DNA of 64,000 nucleotides from positions 1 to 64,000 of the forward strand of contig CAWVXY010000017.1 in assembly GCA_963934295.1 (NCBI GenBank), written 5' to 3'. The stretch's first letter is position 1. Every line of letters begins with the position of its first letter. The notes under the pieces were generated by a model. It was not told the DNA's origin and searched no databases. It worked only from the letters and a program-made list of their open reading frames with translations. This DNA comes from Seribacter sp963934295 (lineage in GTDB: Bacteria > Verrucomicrobiota > Verrucomicrobiia > Opitutales > Seribacteraceae). Positions 53,211 through 63,082 of this stretch are shown one piece after another. The translations under genes and the position numbers were made by a program.

Positions 53211-54404
53211 TTAATTAGCTTCTGCGGCCAATTTTACGATTTTCTCAGCCGCTTGGGCCAGGGAGTCAGCTGGTTCAAGAGCAAGTCCACTGTCAGCGAG
53301 AATTTTCTTTCCCTGTTCAACATTGGTACCTTCCAAACGAACGACTAAAGGAACTTTCATATCCAACTTACGGGCTGCATTCACAATTCCTGTGGCAATG
53401 ACATCGCACTTCATAATACCGCCAAATATATTAACCAGGATAGCTTTGACCGCATCATCGGAAACCAATATGCGGAATGCATTTTCAACCTGCTCTTCCG
53501 TTGCTCCTCCCCCAACATCGAGGAAGTTAGCGGGTGATCCGCCATAATGTTTGATGATGTCCATCGTAGCCATGGCCAGACCAGCACCATTTACCATACA
53601 GGCAACATTTCCATCCAAAGCGATATAGTTTAAATCAAATTTAGAAGCTTCCACTTCCTTTGGATCCTCTTCACTCAAATCACGAAGTTCAACCACATCG
53701 GGGTGACGAAAAAGTGCGTTCGCATCAAAATTAACTTTGGCATCCAAGGCAAGTACATCCCCGTCCGGTGTGGTGACTAAAGGATTCACCTCAACCTGGG
53801 AACAATCCTTTTTCCAGAAAAAAGCATAAAGTTTAGTTACTAATTTAACACACTGTTTAAAGGTATCCCCGGTCAGTCCAAGACCGAATGCAATCTGACG
53901 GGCTTGATAGGAACGCAAACCCAAGGTCGGATCAACCAGAACCTTGAGAATCTTTTCGGGTGAACTTTCAGCGACCTCTTCGATATCCACTCCACCTTCT
54001 GTCGATGCAATAATTACCGGCTTGGATGTATCACGATCCATTAAGATTGCAAGGTAGTACTCTTTTTCAATGTCAGTGGCTTCATTAAAGTAAACCGTAC
54101 TGACTTCTTTTCCTTCCTCTCCGGTTTGCTTGGTTACAAGAACATTACCAAGCATAGCCTGAGCCTTTTCCTTCGCTTCCGTCGAAGAAGACACCACATG
54201 AACGCCTCCCTGAAAACCATCTTTAAACGTTCCCTTTCCTCGACCGCCCGCATGTATTTGGGCTTTAACTACAATAGCCTTACCTTCAGGCAAGGTAGAG
54301 AGGGCGTGATCAAAGTTTTCTGCGGATTGGGCGACAGTTCCATTGGGAACTGCAACGCCAGCCTCTGCAAAGAGTTGTTTTGCTTGGTATTCGTGTATGT
54401 TCAT
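53211..54404 (-). CDS. sucC: Succinyl-CoA synthetase beta subunit
   Basis: The product is 397 residues. The ATP-grasp domain is at the N-terminus (MNIHEYQAKQLFAEAGVAVP, VVKAQIHAGGRGKGTF), Mg-binding VEVNPLVTTPDGDVLALDAK in the middle, and ANFLDVGGGATEEQVENAF and LVNIFGGIMKCDVIATGIV in the CoA-ligase domain. Standard length. First gene of sucCD. Confidence 0.97.
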   Translation of the reverse strand: MNIHEYQAKQLFAEAGVAVPNGTVAQSAENFDHALSTLPEGKAIVVKAQIHAGGRGKGTFKDGFQGGVHVVSSSTEAKEKAQAMLGNVLVTKQTGEEGKEVSTVYFNEATDIEKEYYLAILMDRDTSKPVIIASTEGGVDIEEVAESSPEKILKVLVDPTLGLRSYQARQIAFGLGLTGDTFKQCVKLVTKLYAFFWKKDCSQVEVNPLVTTPDGDVLALDAKVNFDANALFRHPDVVELRDLSEEDPKEVEASKFDLNYIALDGNVACMVNGAGLAMATMDIIKHYGGSPANFLDVGGGATEEQVENAFRILVSDDAVKAILVNIFGGIMKCDVIATGIVNAARKLDMKVPLVVRLEGTNVEQGKKILADSGLALEPADSLAQAAEKIVKLAAEAN

Positions 54405-54482
54405 GGGAAGAAGAAATTATGCAGACTGACATGCTTAAAAATCCATTCAAGCCTTTTCGATTTTTTACAAAAAAAATATTTT

Positions 54483-55904
54483 TTAAAATGGACCGAGTCG
54501 GGGTGGGTCTGGATCCATAGAGAGAACCGAAGCATCAAAACATTTAATGATATATTGCTGCTTTTCTTTCTCAAAATCGGGTTGATCCCAAAGATTAAAA
54601 AATTCTTCTGGGTCTTCTTTTAGATTATAAAATTCACCCTGATTGGTTCCATGGTAAACCACAATTTTCCAATCCTTGGTTCGAAGCATTGTTCCATAAG
54701 CATCATTGTGAGTCCAGGCATTGTAATACTCAGCATAGACCTGCTTTTTACAAAGATTCTGTTCATCCCCTCCTTGCAGTAAGGGCAATAAACTTTTTCC
54801 CTGAACCGCGGAAGGAACTTTCAAACCGGCGGCATCCAAGAATGTGGGCATTAAATCAACTAACTCAACAAAGCCATCTACCTGCCGGTTTTTTAAAACT
54901 CCACCACGGGGCCATTTCATGATTAGAGGCACTCTCATTTGACAGTCATAAAAATGAGGTCCTTTGAAATAAATCCCATGATCCCCGAGCATTTCCCCAT
55001 GATCGGACATAAATACCACAAAAGTATTATCCGCCTGTCCCGTTTCCTCCAATGCATCCAGAATTCGTCCAACCTGATCATCAATAAGAGAAACCATGGC
55101 CATGTAAGCTGCGTAAACTGTTCTTCGGTCTTGATCAGTCATTGCCTCAACCTCAAATTCTCCCGGATTATTGTGAGCCCAAATTCGATCGAGTTTTTGA
55201 AATGTGGTTTTCGCATCCGCCTCTTGTGAATGCATACTGGGTAAGGGCATATCATCAAAGTTAAATCGTTCCAGATATTCCTTGGGTGGATCAAAAGGAT
55301 GATGCGGATCAAAACAATTGAAACTAAAAAACCAAGGCTTTCCCTTTTCGTTCTTTATAAAGTCTATGGTTTTTTCTGCACACCAAGCAGTCTGGCTATA
55401 CTGAGCAGGAGGACCATAATGAACATAGGGATTGATTGCCTCCCCCTGCAAATCAAACCAATCCTGTCCTTTTTCGGTAAGCCATTGCGTGTATTCATTT
55501 TCCTCCCAGTCCGGTTGCGGATGATGAGACCAATGAAAAGGATCGTACCCGTCATCTGTTCTCTTTTCGACTTTACCATCTGAACAGGAAGCTAAATGAA
55601 GCTTACCCGCCAAGCCACAACGGTAACCCGCATCAGAAAATATCTTCGAAATAAGAACTTCATCTGCGGGTATAGATTGTCCATTTTGCCTACAACGAGT
55701 GGTACGTGGATACCGACCGGTTAAAAAAGATGCACGACTGGGAGCACAAACCGGACTTTGACAATAAGCCTGATTAAATGTGGTTCCTTCTTCAATAAGT
55801 TTGTCCAACCTTGATGTCTGTGCATGTGAATTACCCAGAGCACGAATGGTGTCGAACCTCTGTTGGTCGGTACAAATCCAAAGAATATTGGGTGAATCTG
55901 ACAT
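54483..55904 (-). CDS. Sulfatase (type I, formylglycine)
   Basis: The product is 473 residues. The metal-binding start NILWICTDQQRFDTIRALG and the sulfatase signature PVCAPSRASFLTGRYP (C53, CxPSR) mark a type I sulfatase whose Cys must become formylglycine. Later features are FFSFNCFDPHHPFDPP, VFMSDHGEMLGDHGIYFKG and MRVPLIMKWP. No signal peptide is present, so it seems cytoplasmic, acting on imported sulfated sugars. An MFS transporter is divergently encoded 109 bp away and may supply substrate; that link is inference. Confidence 0.92.
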   Translation of the reverse strand: MSDSPNILWICTDQQRFDTIRALGNSHAQTSRLDKLIEEGTTFNQAYCQSPVCAPSRASFLTGRYPRTTRCRQNGQSIPADEVLISKIFSDAGYRCGLAGKLHLASCSDGKVEKRTDDGYDPFHWSHHPQPDWEENEYTQWLTEKGQDWFDLQGEAINPYVHYGPPAQYSQTAWCAEKTIDFIKNEKGKPWFFSFNCFDPHHPFDPPKEYLERFNFDDMPLPSMHSQEADAKTTFQKLDRIWAHNNPGEFEVEAMTDQDRRTVYAAYMAMVSLIDDQVGRILDALEETGQADNTFVVFMSDHGEMLGDHGIYFKGPHFYDCQMRVPLIMKWPRGGVLKNRQVDGFVELVDLMPTFLDAAGLKVPSAVQGKSLLPLLQGGDEQNLCKKQVYAEYYNAWTHNDAYGTMLRTKDWKIVVYHGTNQGEFYNLKEDPEEFFNLWDQPDFEKEKQQYIIKCFDASVLSMDPDPPRLGPF

Positions 55905-56013
55905 AAAATAAAATGGAGAATCTTCTTGCCTGTTTCATGGCAAGTGAATTTTGAGTTAGCTTGTCTTTTTTACAAACTGAATAATTACACCTGATTTCCC
56001 CCAACCGACAACC

Positions 56014-57354
56014 ATGAAAATTAAGGAAGCGAAACAAGCAGCCAAGCAAAACCTTAGGCTCTTCATCTGTTTCCGTATGCTTTTCAATGCCCGTTTTTAT
56101 TACCCTGTATATGCCCTCCTCTTCTTAGAACATGGTCTTAGCTGGGAAGACTTTGGGATTTTGAACGGGATTTGGGCCATAACCATCATTTTACTTGAGG
56201 TTCCCTCCGGTGCACTGGCAGACACATTGGGTAGAAAAAAACTACTGGTCCTTGCCGCAATTTGTATGGTGGTGGAAATGCTCGCCCTTCTTTTTGCCCC
56301 GATGAACGGAAGTGAATATGTATTCCTGCTCTTTGCCCTCAATCGAATCGTTAGTGGGTTAGCCGAGGCAGCTGCCAGCGGAGCGGATGAAGCCCTCGCC
56401 TATGATTCCCTCAAGGAAGCCGGTATGGAAACCGAATGGAATAAGGCATTGGAAAAAGCACAGAGATATACTTCACTCGCCTTTTTCTTCGCTATGATGA
56501 CAGGTTCCGCATTTTACGATGCCAGCTTTATTAATTCATGCATCCATACAATCGGCCTTGATTTTACCATGACTTCACAGGACGCAGTTAAGGCACCGAT
56601 CTTCCTTACCCTTCTTTCATCCTTAGTTGTTCTCGGAGCTGCCCTGGGAATGAAAGATTCGTTTGCCCGCGAAAAAATGGGAGCCTGGGAAACAATGAGA
56701 ACATCCTTTAAAAAGACAGTACAAGCGGGATCATGGATTTGGAAAACGCCTTTACCATTTGGTATCTTGATCGGTGCCATGGCACTGGACAATGTGATCA
56801 GGCAATTCCTCACCATAGCCAGTGCGTACTGGAATGTGATTGAACTCCCCGTTGCCACCTTCGGCCTGGTTGCCTCAGGCATGTCCCTGATGGGTATTTT
56901 TATTCCCCGTCTTGCCCGTCACCTAGGAGATAAATTTTCACCACAAAAAAACTTTCTTTTTCTCTGCCTCATTTTAACCGTGGGTTTGTGGGGTATTGGA
57001 TTCGCTATCCCCTACTGGGGAATCCTCCCCGCAGTTCTACTCTATGCAACCATGCAGATCATGAATTATTTGGTCAGTCGTTACCTGAACGAAGAGGCTT
57101 CATCAGAAAGAAGAGCAACCGTCCTTAGCTTTCGTGGATTGACTACTAATATATCCTACGGAGCGGTTTCCCTTCTTTATTCAGGATTAATCGCATGGAT
57201 AAAACTTTCTGAAATCGACCCGATCGTCATGGGCAGAAAAATGAATGAACAGGATTCAGTTTTTGTACAGGCCCTGGGATGGTTTCCGTGGTATTTCATA
57301 TTCACCATCTTCTTAGTAATGGCTTTCTACAGTATACGCTTTCGAAAAAAATAA
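56014..57354 (+). CDS. MFS transporter
   Basis: The product is 446 residues with about 12 membrane helices. The loop between helices 2 and 3 has an MFS motif A variant (GALADTLGRKKLLVLAA), and RIVSGLAEAAASGADEALAYD resembles the helix-4/5 region of MFS efflux and uptake proteins. A charged loop (KALEKAQRYTS) and a long mid-section with an acidic helix separate the halves. Cargo unknown; divergent from the sulfatase. Confidence 0.87.
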   Translation: MKIKEAKQAAKQNLRLFICFRMLFNARFYYPVYALLFLEHGLSWEDFGILNGIWAITIILLEVPSGALADTLGRKKLLVLAAICMVVEMLALLFAPMNGSEYVFLLFALNRIVSGLAEAAASGADEALAYDSLKEAGMETEWNKALEKAQRYTSLAFFFAMMTGSAFYDASFINSCIHTIGLDFTMTSQDAVKAPIFLTLLSSLVVLGAALGMKDSFAREKMGAWETMRTSFKKTVQAGSWIWKTPLPFGILIGAMALDNVIRQFLTIASAYWNVIELPVATFGLVASGMSLMGIFIPRLARHLGDKFSPQKNFLFLCLILTVGLWGIGFAIPYWGILPAVLLYATMQIMNYLVSRYLNEEASSERRATVLSFRGLTTNISYGAVSLLYSGLIAWIKLSEIDPIVMGRKMNEQDSVFVQALGWFPWYFIFTIFLVMAFYSIRFRKK

Positions 57355-57415
57355 CCTTTTCTTCCCTCTTCTTTCTTGTCTCAATCAAAACAAATTAGAC
57401 AATACTAATTACACC

Positions 57416-58693
57416 ATGAAAATTTCTATACATTCAATTTTTACCATAATCATATTGGGGGCAAGCCAGCTTCAAGCGATTGACTGGAATCAATACCATG
57501 GCCGTCGCTCAGATAATAAAACGGACGAACTCATCACCTCCACGAGTTGGCTAGAAAAAAGGAGTGCTCAAAAGTGGAAAACCCCAACCCCTCTGGGATT
57601 TAGTTCCTTTTCCTGCGAAGGAACCAAGGCATTTACTCTCATTGCAGAAGAAGACGAAGATGGCTTGATGCGTGAGGTTTGCATTGCACTTGATACCCTT
57701 ACGGGCAAACAATTATGGAAGACATGGCTCTGCCGGATGGATTATAAAAGCGGTGGTGGAAATTCAGGTGCAAGTAACAACAGTGGTGGAGATGGGCCCC
57801 GTTCAACTCCTTCTGTATTTAACGGAAAAGTCTGGGTTTATGATTCCGATATGAATCTATATTGCATCCACGCAAACACTGGGAAAATTTTATGGGATGT
57901 CCAAGTGTTAAAAGAACATGCGGGAAGAAATATAAAGTGGAAAAATTCTTCAGCACCTTTAATTGAAGGTGATTTAGTCATTGTATATGGCGGAGGAGCT
58001 GATCAAAGCCTACTCGCATTCAATCGCGAGACCGGGAAAATCGTATGGAAAACAGGGGATGAGACCGCAACACACGCCACCCCGATTGCCACAACAATTC
58101 ACGGCGTCCGTCAGGTTATCTTTTTCTGCACCTCGGGTCTGGTATCCATCGCACCCAAAACCGGAAACGAACTGTGGCGACAAGCTTTCCCGTTTAAGGT
58201 ATCAACCGCGGCATCTCCCGTGGTCGCAGGCGACTTGATCTATTGTTCCGCTGGATACGGTGTGGGTGCGGGGCTATACAAAATAAGCAAGAATGGATCT
58301 CAATTAACAAGCTCTGAAGTTTGGCGGAAAAAAAATGATATGTTCAACCATTGGAGTACCCCCATATATCACGATGGACACCTCTATGGTATGTTCAGTT
58401 TTAAAAAATACGGAAATGGACCGCTTCAATGTATCGAATTAAAAACCGGTAAAATCAAGTGGAGCTACGATGGCTATGGACCTGGCAATGTAATCTTATC
58501 AGGCGATAACCTTATTGCCCTCGCGGACAACGGCGAACTCTCCGTGGTTAAAGCCACCCCAACCAAATACCAAGAATTGGCACGAAGAAAAATACTTAGC
58601 GGAAAATGCTGGAGCACTCCAATCCTAAGCAATGGACTTGTATTGGCACGCAGTACAGAAGAAGCTGTTTGTATTGACGCGAGGGTTCGCTAA
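57416..58693 (+). CDS. Exported PQQ-type beta-propeller protein
   Basis: The product is 425 residues with a signal peptide (MKISIHSIFTIIILGASQLQ). The mature chain begins WNQYHGRRSDNKTDE, like the WPQ-G-R family of planctomycete and verrucomicrobial propellers, and has repeated blades such as LDTLTGKQLWKTWL, IHANTGKILWDVQV, FNRETGKIVWKTGD and IELKTGKIKWSYDG. No dehydrogenase residues are visible, so it is likely a scaffold or binding protein rather than a quinoprotein enzyme. It follows the MFS gene by 61 bp. Confidence 0.88.
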   Translation: MKISIHSIFTIIILGASQLQAIDWNQYHGRRSDNKTDELITSTSWLEKRSAQKWKTPTPLGFSSFSCEGTKAFTLIAEEDEDGLMREVCIALDTLTGKQLWKTWLCRMDYKSGGGNSGASNNSGGDGPRSTPSVFNGKVWVYDSDMNLYCIHANTGKILWDVQVLKEHAGRNIKWKNSSAPLIEGDLVIVYGGGADQSLLAFNRETGKIVWKTGDETATHATPIATTIHGVRQVIFFCTSGLVSIAPKTGNELWRQAFPFKVSTAASPVVAGDLIYCSAGYGVGAGLYKISKNGSQLTSSEVWRKKNDMFNHWSTPIYHDGHLYGMFSFKKYGNGPLQCIELKTGKIKWSYDGYGPGNVILSGDNLIALADNGELSVVKATPTKYQELARRKILSGKCWSTPILSNGLVLARSTEEAVCIDARVR

Positions 58694-58698
58694 TTTTT

Positions 58699-59460
58699 CT
58701 ATTCGGATCTTGATATTCGATCCACCTTACCATTGGTGGTCTCGATGATTAAATCGTGATATCCACCATCCAAAATATAATCACGCCAAATATATATTCT
58801 CTCCCTGTACTCGGAACTTGAACCTCGTTTTGCAGAATCAGGCTCTCGTCCAATCAATTTAAAAATCTCGTCCTCTTCCACTGCACGGGCAAACATACCC
58901 TCCCCTCTTAATTTTGCGTCCCAGAGACGAACCGTTCGGGCACTCTTACGATTGGTAAGGACTGCTATCTCCGCAGTATGAAATTTAATCCGCGATCGAG
59001 CCCGTGAAGAAATCGGACTATTGGGAAATTCTTCAAGAAATTCCTCAAAAAGGAAAATTGCTTTTTCATGATCCATGTTTTTCGATTGTTCATAAATCGC
59101 CTTGTATTCCTTCGATCCAATTTTTTTAATCTCCTTCAGGGAATTCCTAGATTCCGAAACTTCAGCTCGATACTCTTCAAGAGAATGATTCAGGCTTACG
59201 ATTCGGTTCTCCAATTCCTTTATAATTTCAGCGTCCTCAGTAGCACGAATTTCACTTTCTCCAACCACTTGGTCAAATCGCTCGCGTAAATCGACCAAGC
59301 GGGATTTTTCTTCCGCCATCAATTTATTATGTTCACTCAATTGAATAGTTGCGATTGTTGAGGATGGTTCGACAACTTGCTCCGAAGAATGGACAGGTTC
59401 GTCTGTCTCGCAACCAAGCAGAAAAAAAAATAGAGGGAAATGCAAAGCGAAATTCTTCAT
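58699..59460 (-). CDS. Coiled-coil envelope lipoprotein
   Basis: The product is 253 residues. The leader MKNFALHFPLFFFLLGC ends in a lipobox (LLGC). Residues ~45-115 form a long coiled coil (EIIKELENRIVSLNHSLEEY), followed by a TPR-like segment (YEQSKNMDHEKAIFLFEEFL, EFPNSPISSRARSRI) and a C-terminal YIWRDYILDGGYHDLIIETT region. The layout recalls YbgF/CpoB-type envelope proteins but no pal-tol gene is near. Its stop is 5 bp from that of the convergent propeller gene. Confidence 0.7.
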   Translation of the reverse strand: MKNFALHFPLFFFLLGCETDEPVHSSEQVVEPSSTIATIQLSEHNKLMAEEKSRLVDLRERFDQVVGESEIRATEDAEIIKELENRIVSLNHSLEEYRAEVSESRNSLKEIKKIGSKEYKAIYEQSKNMDHEKAIFLFEEFLEEFPNSPISSRARSRIKFHTAEIAVLTNRKSARTVRLWDAKLRGEGMFARAVEEDEIFKLIGREPDSAKRGSSSEYRERIYIWRDYILDGGYHDLIIETTNGKVDRISRSE

Positions 59461-59634
59461 AATCCCTTAATAACTTCAAATGAAAGGGTTAAATGCAATG
59501 TCCAAAATCTATGGAATCAAAAAAAATAGCCTAGAATTGTGCTGACTATTTAGACATCCACATTCGCGTATAAAATATTTTTAAGCACCTATTCATGCTT
59601 GCGCATTTAGATGGATGAATGAAATTTATACTAA

Positions 59635-60093
59635 ATGAAAAAGAAAACCAATTCAGGAGAAGAAACCCTTCGATCCATAAGAAGAAATTCGGCCTATCAT
59701 TCCAGCCGGATGCTCTCTCTTTTTTTTGCCGTGGCCATAGTGTTCAGCTTTATTTCTTTCGCCTATTTAATTTCCTTGGAATTCCCCAAAAGCGAAAAAG
59801 CGATTATTCTACTAGCAGGTGCATTACTTGGAGGGATAAGCGGAGTAAGCATATTTCACTTCCTTCATGCTCATTATGATCAAAGCGACGCCCTGATTCA
59901 GGTGGCCAAATTTCAGGAACGATCTCTTAGGCGAAGAAATGACGCCCTCTCCCTGGTCGAGAAAATCAGGGAAGAAGTTGAAGAAGAAAATCGAGAAGAA
60001 ATCGAGGAATCAAAAAAAGAAATTTCGGATCCAGATGAAACAGAAAAGAAAACTTCCTCAGACTTGAGTGAGGAACCAAAGTCCACTGGTTGA
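59635..60093 (+). CDS. Small two-helix membrane protein
   Basis: The product is 152 residues. Two hydrophobic helices (LSLFFAVAIVFSFISFAYLI and IILLAGALLGGISGVSIFHF) separate a basic N-terminus from a C-terminal cytoplasmic tail that is strongly charged and Glu/Lys-rich (EKIREEVEEENREEIEESK). No family recognised. Single gene. Confidence 0.65.
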   Translation: MKKKTNSGEETLRSIRRNSAYHSSRMLSLFFAVAIVFSFISFAYLISLEFPKSEKAIILLAGALLGGISGVSIFHFLHAHYDQSDALIQVAKFQERSLRRRNDALSLVEKIREEVEEENREEIEESKKEISDPDETEKKTSSDLSEEPKSTG

Positions 60094-60221
60094 TACGCTT
60101 AGGATGACGAAAAAGGAGATTAAGTTAGTTATCATATTTATATAAGGGATTTATAAATGTATTTAAACTAAATACATATTTATGTCAAATAATTATGAGC
60201 TTTTTTTAAAAAAAGGAATTA

Positions 60222-61178
60222 TTACCCGGCTAAATTCGAAAAATAGGCCAAAGATTGGCGTACACCTTCATTCAATGAAGTTTGAGGCATTAGCGGAAAA
60301 GCTTCCTTCGTCGACTCATCATTCAAGTCATAAATGAACGGAGATTTTTCAGCATTAGCGGAAAACCTGATCTTTGCTTCATCGCATTCAAAATGAACCG
60401 CCTCTTCCTTGATCGTAGAAATAAAATCCTCAATCGCATATGTTTGGCCAAGTAGGTTGAAAACGCCATAACCGGAAAACGGATCGATCGCGGCCCGGGC
60501 AAAACCGGCTCCCACATCAAGAGAAAAGTGATAATGTTCTTTGCCGCGATATGGAATTTCAAATGACTCTCCCTTCACCACAGCTTTCATAGCCGAGGTC
60601 ATCGCAGCAGTAAAACCGCGATCACGCCCAGGACCGTAAGTGGTGGCTAACCGAAGGGAAACCGTAGAAACACCTGAAGCTTGATGAAATGCCTGAGCCA
60701 TTCCCTCTCCTGCAACTTTCCAATAACCATACAAGTTAAAGGGATGATAAGGATCTTTTGGTCGAACCCCATCTTCTCCATAGAGAGATCTCGCTCCATT
60801 TACAGCACTGGAACTGGCAAAGACAAAACGTTTAAGGGGCCGGTTGAGCTGTCCACAGGCTTGTAAAAGGTAAGCGGTACCCAGAACATTTATGTCCAAC
60901 CCCCTCATCGGAAAGTCTCGACAATCGGGAGTCTGCAAAGCTCCGAGGTGTATAACATGAGTTGGCTCTATTTCCTGAACCGCCCGCTCAATACTTTGAG
61001 CGTCAGAAAGATCCCCTGCTATAAAATGAAAACCCGGTTTCTCTTCACTGCCAACTGGGTTAGAGCGATTAAATCCAAAAACCTCCCCTGCTCCTTCAGA
61101 CAATAAAAGATCTACTGTATGTGTTCCGATACATCCGGTTGAACCGGTAATTAAAATTCTACGATTTACTTCACTCAT
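60222..61178 (-). CDS. NAD-dependent epimerase/dehydratase
   Basis: The product is 318 residues of the extended SDR superfamily: NAD site ILITGSTGCIGTHTVDLLL, IAGDLSDAQSIERAV, VIHLGALQTPDCRDFPM, SSSAVNGARSLYGED and the catalytic YGYWKVAGEGM (Tyr-x3-Lys), then LRLATTYGPGRDRGF. The substrate is probably a nucleotide sugar or uronate-type compound but cannot be defined. The start codon overlaps the mgtE stop by 4 bp (ATGA). Confidence 0.85.
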   Translation of the reverse strand: MSEVNRRILITGSTGCIGTHTVDLLLSEGAGEVFGFNRSNPVGSEEKPGFHFIAGDLSDAQSIERAVQEIEPTHVIHLGALQTPDCRDFPMRGLDINVLGTAYLLQACGQLNRPLKRFVFASSSAVNGARSLYGEDGVRPKDPYHPFNLYGYWKVAGEGMAQAFHQASGVSTVSLRLATTYGPGRDRGFTAAMTSAMKAVVKGESFEIPYRGKEHYHFSLDVGAGFARAAIDPFSGYGVFNLLGQTYAIEDFISTIKEEAVHFECDEAKIRFSANAEKSPFIYDLNDESTKEAFPLMPQTSLNEGVRQSLAYFSNLAG

Positions 61179-62578
61179 ATTAAAATAGCGGCAGCTAGGC
61201 CAAGAAATGCAAAAAAACCAATCACATCTGTTACCGTTGTCACGAAAACTCCTGAAGCCACTGCCGGGTCAATGCCCATTCGGTCCAGAGCCAAAGGAAG
61301 CACCACTCCAGCAATTCCCGCCACAACCATATTAATTATCATAGCTCCCGCTATAATACCACCAAGCAGATAACGGTCATCCAACTGATTAAACCAAAGA
61401 ACCACAACCAATCCGGCAAGCAGTGCAAAAATAACCCCATTTACAAGCCCTACCGCAAATTCCTTTCGAAAAGTACGGAACGCATTGTATCCAGTCAGCT
61501 CTTTGGTTGCCAAGGCACGGACGGTAATGGTTAAAGTCTGCGTCCCGGCATTCCCGCCCATCGAGGCTACAATCGGCATTAAAATAGCCAACGCAACCAT
61601 CTCCTCCAAGGTTCCGTCAAACAAACCGATAACAAGCGAAGCCAGTATGGCTGTACCCAAATTAACCAACAACCAAGTAAAACGTTTCAGGGAAGCTTGT
61701 ACAACCGAGTCATCCACTGTCTCCTCACCCACTCCACCCAATAAAAGAATATCCTCCTCAAATTCTTCCCGTGCCACTTCCATAACATCGTCTACCGTAA
61801 TCATACCAATCAACTTACCCGCATGGTCGACCACACCGGATGTGGTCAGGTCGTACTTTTCAAAGAGAAGAGCTACTTCTTCCTGAAGCATTTCGGCCGG
61901 AACAATGACCTGGGTCTCATCCGCAATTTCTCTCATGAGAGTATTCCGGGGAGAACGTAAAATCCGTGAAAGGGAAATAATACCCACAGGTTTTTCATTC
62001 CCATCAATTACAAAAAGATCGAGAAACTCTTCGGGCAAATCATCTTCCTCACGTAAAAAATCAATGGTCTGGCCTACCGTCCAGTCTGTGGCAACGCTGA
62101 CCAACTCTGTCTGCATTCTTCGCCCCGCACTATCCTCCGGATAAGCCAATCCAGTTTCAATATCCTCGCGTTCTTCCTCCGGAACTTCGCTTAAGACCTC
62201 ATTCCTCTCCTCCGCCTCCATATCCTCAAGAACCTGAACCGCTTCATCGGACTCCATCTCAGTAATGACCTCCGCCATTTCCTTGGGCGATAATTGATCA
62301 GTCACCTCCTTACGAAGATGATCCTCCAATTCAAAAAGCAGATCATGATCCAAATCAACCTTGATCAAATCGAGTAATCTTTTCCTCAGACCACCCGTCA
62401 GCAAACCGATTGCATCAGCCAGATCGGAATGATGAAAAGTATCGACATGGCCAAGTACCCGCTCATCACTTTCATTCTCCAGCAAATGTACAAGTTCCTC
62501 AAAACGCCCCGCAATCTCGCCTGTGCTTTCGGGATCAATGCGATGGATCGACTCGATATTTTCCTTATTTGCTTGCAT
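61175..62578 (-). CDS. mgtE: Magnesium transporter MgtE
   Basis: The product is 467 residues from the ATG at 62578; a TTG at 62608 would add ten residues. The cytoplasmic N domain (~1-130, DHLRKEVTDQLSPKEMAEVI) and two CBS domains (~135-260, VGIISLSRILRSPRNTLMRE, LIGMITVDDVMEVAREEFEE) gate a five-helix membrane domain with the signature PIVASMGGNAGTQTLTITV. It takes up Mg2+ down the membrane potential and closes when cytoplasmic Mg2+ is high. The pairing with an epimerase gene is unusual. Confidence 0.95.
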   Translation of the reverse strand: MQANKENIESIHRIDPESTGEIAGRFEELVHLLENESDERVLGHVDTFHHSDLADAIGLLTGGLRKRLLDLIKVDLDHDLLFELEDHLRKEVTDQLSPKEMAEVITEMESDEAVQVLEDMEAEERNEVLSEVPEEEREDIETGLAYPEDSAGRRMQTELVSVATDWTVGQTIDFLREEDDLPEEFLDLFVIDGNEKPVGIISLSRILRSPRNTLMREIADETQVIVPAEMLQEEVALLFEKYDLTTSGVVDHAGKLIGMITVDDVMEVAREEFEEDILLLGGVGEETVDDSVVQASLKRFTWLLVNLGTAILASLVIGLFDGTLEEMVALAILMPIVASMGGNAGTQTLTITVRALATKELTGYNAFRTFRKEFAVGLVNGVIFALLAGLVVVLWFNQLDDRYLLGGIIAGAMIINMVVAGIAGVVLPLALDRMGIDPAVASGVFVTTVTDVIGFFAFLGLAAAILI

Positions 62579-62783
62579 GGAATGATGGGTTGAGTTCCGG
62601 CATTTCAACTCTTTAACAGGCAGGAACGAACAATGTTACATTTTTCTTTATGCCACTACCCAAAAAAATCCGCAATCGTAAAGGATGTGCCATTCAGAAA
62701 ACCGTGAAGAAATTCATGTAAATGATTTATGACTTAATCCAAACTTTGAGTAACAAGTTCATTCGTTTATTTTAGTTTTAATT

Positions 62784-62972
62784 ATGATAGAAAACTACGC
62801 AGAAATTATCGACAGGATGACCCAAGAAGAAGCAATGGAAGTTGTCTCAAAGATGGGTATGAATATGACCGATCACCCTTACCTTTCGGAAGAAAGAAGA
62901 AAGGAATTAAAAGATGAGGAACAGAAAGAGATAGAGGAATACAAAAATAAAATTAAAAATCCCCCTCTCTGA
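62784..62972 (+). CDS. Small acidic hypothetical protein
   Basis: The product is 62 residues from an ATG at 62784. It is helical and highly charged (DRMTQEEAMEVVSKMGMNMT, EERRKELKDEEQKEIEEYK), with no signal or membrane segment. No family recognised. Its composition is protein-like and the surrounding DNA has no competing gene. Confidence 0.45.
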   Translation: MIENYAEIIDRMTQEEAMEVVSKMGMNMTDHPYLSEERRKELKDEEQKEIEEYKNKIKNPPL

Positions 62973-63082
62973 CAGTAGGACAATAGACCAATAGGAATCG
63001 ATTGTAAGCTTAGTAAAAGGAATTATTTTCTGCGGACAACGATTACCCCAATGCATTGACAATTCAGTATAATCGTTCAATC

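Noticed and set aside
62650..62721. A 23-codon basic frame (MPLPKKIRNRKG...)
   Set aside because: Too short to support, without ribosome binding site or recognisable homology.
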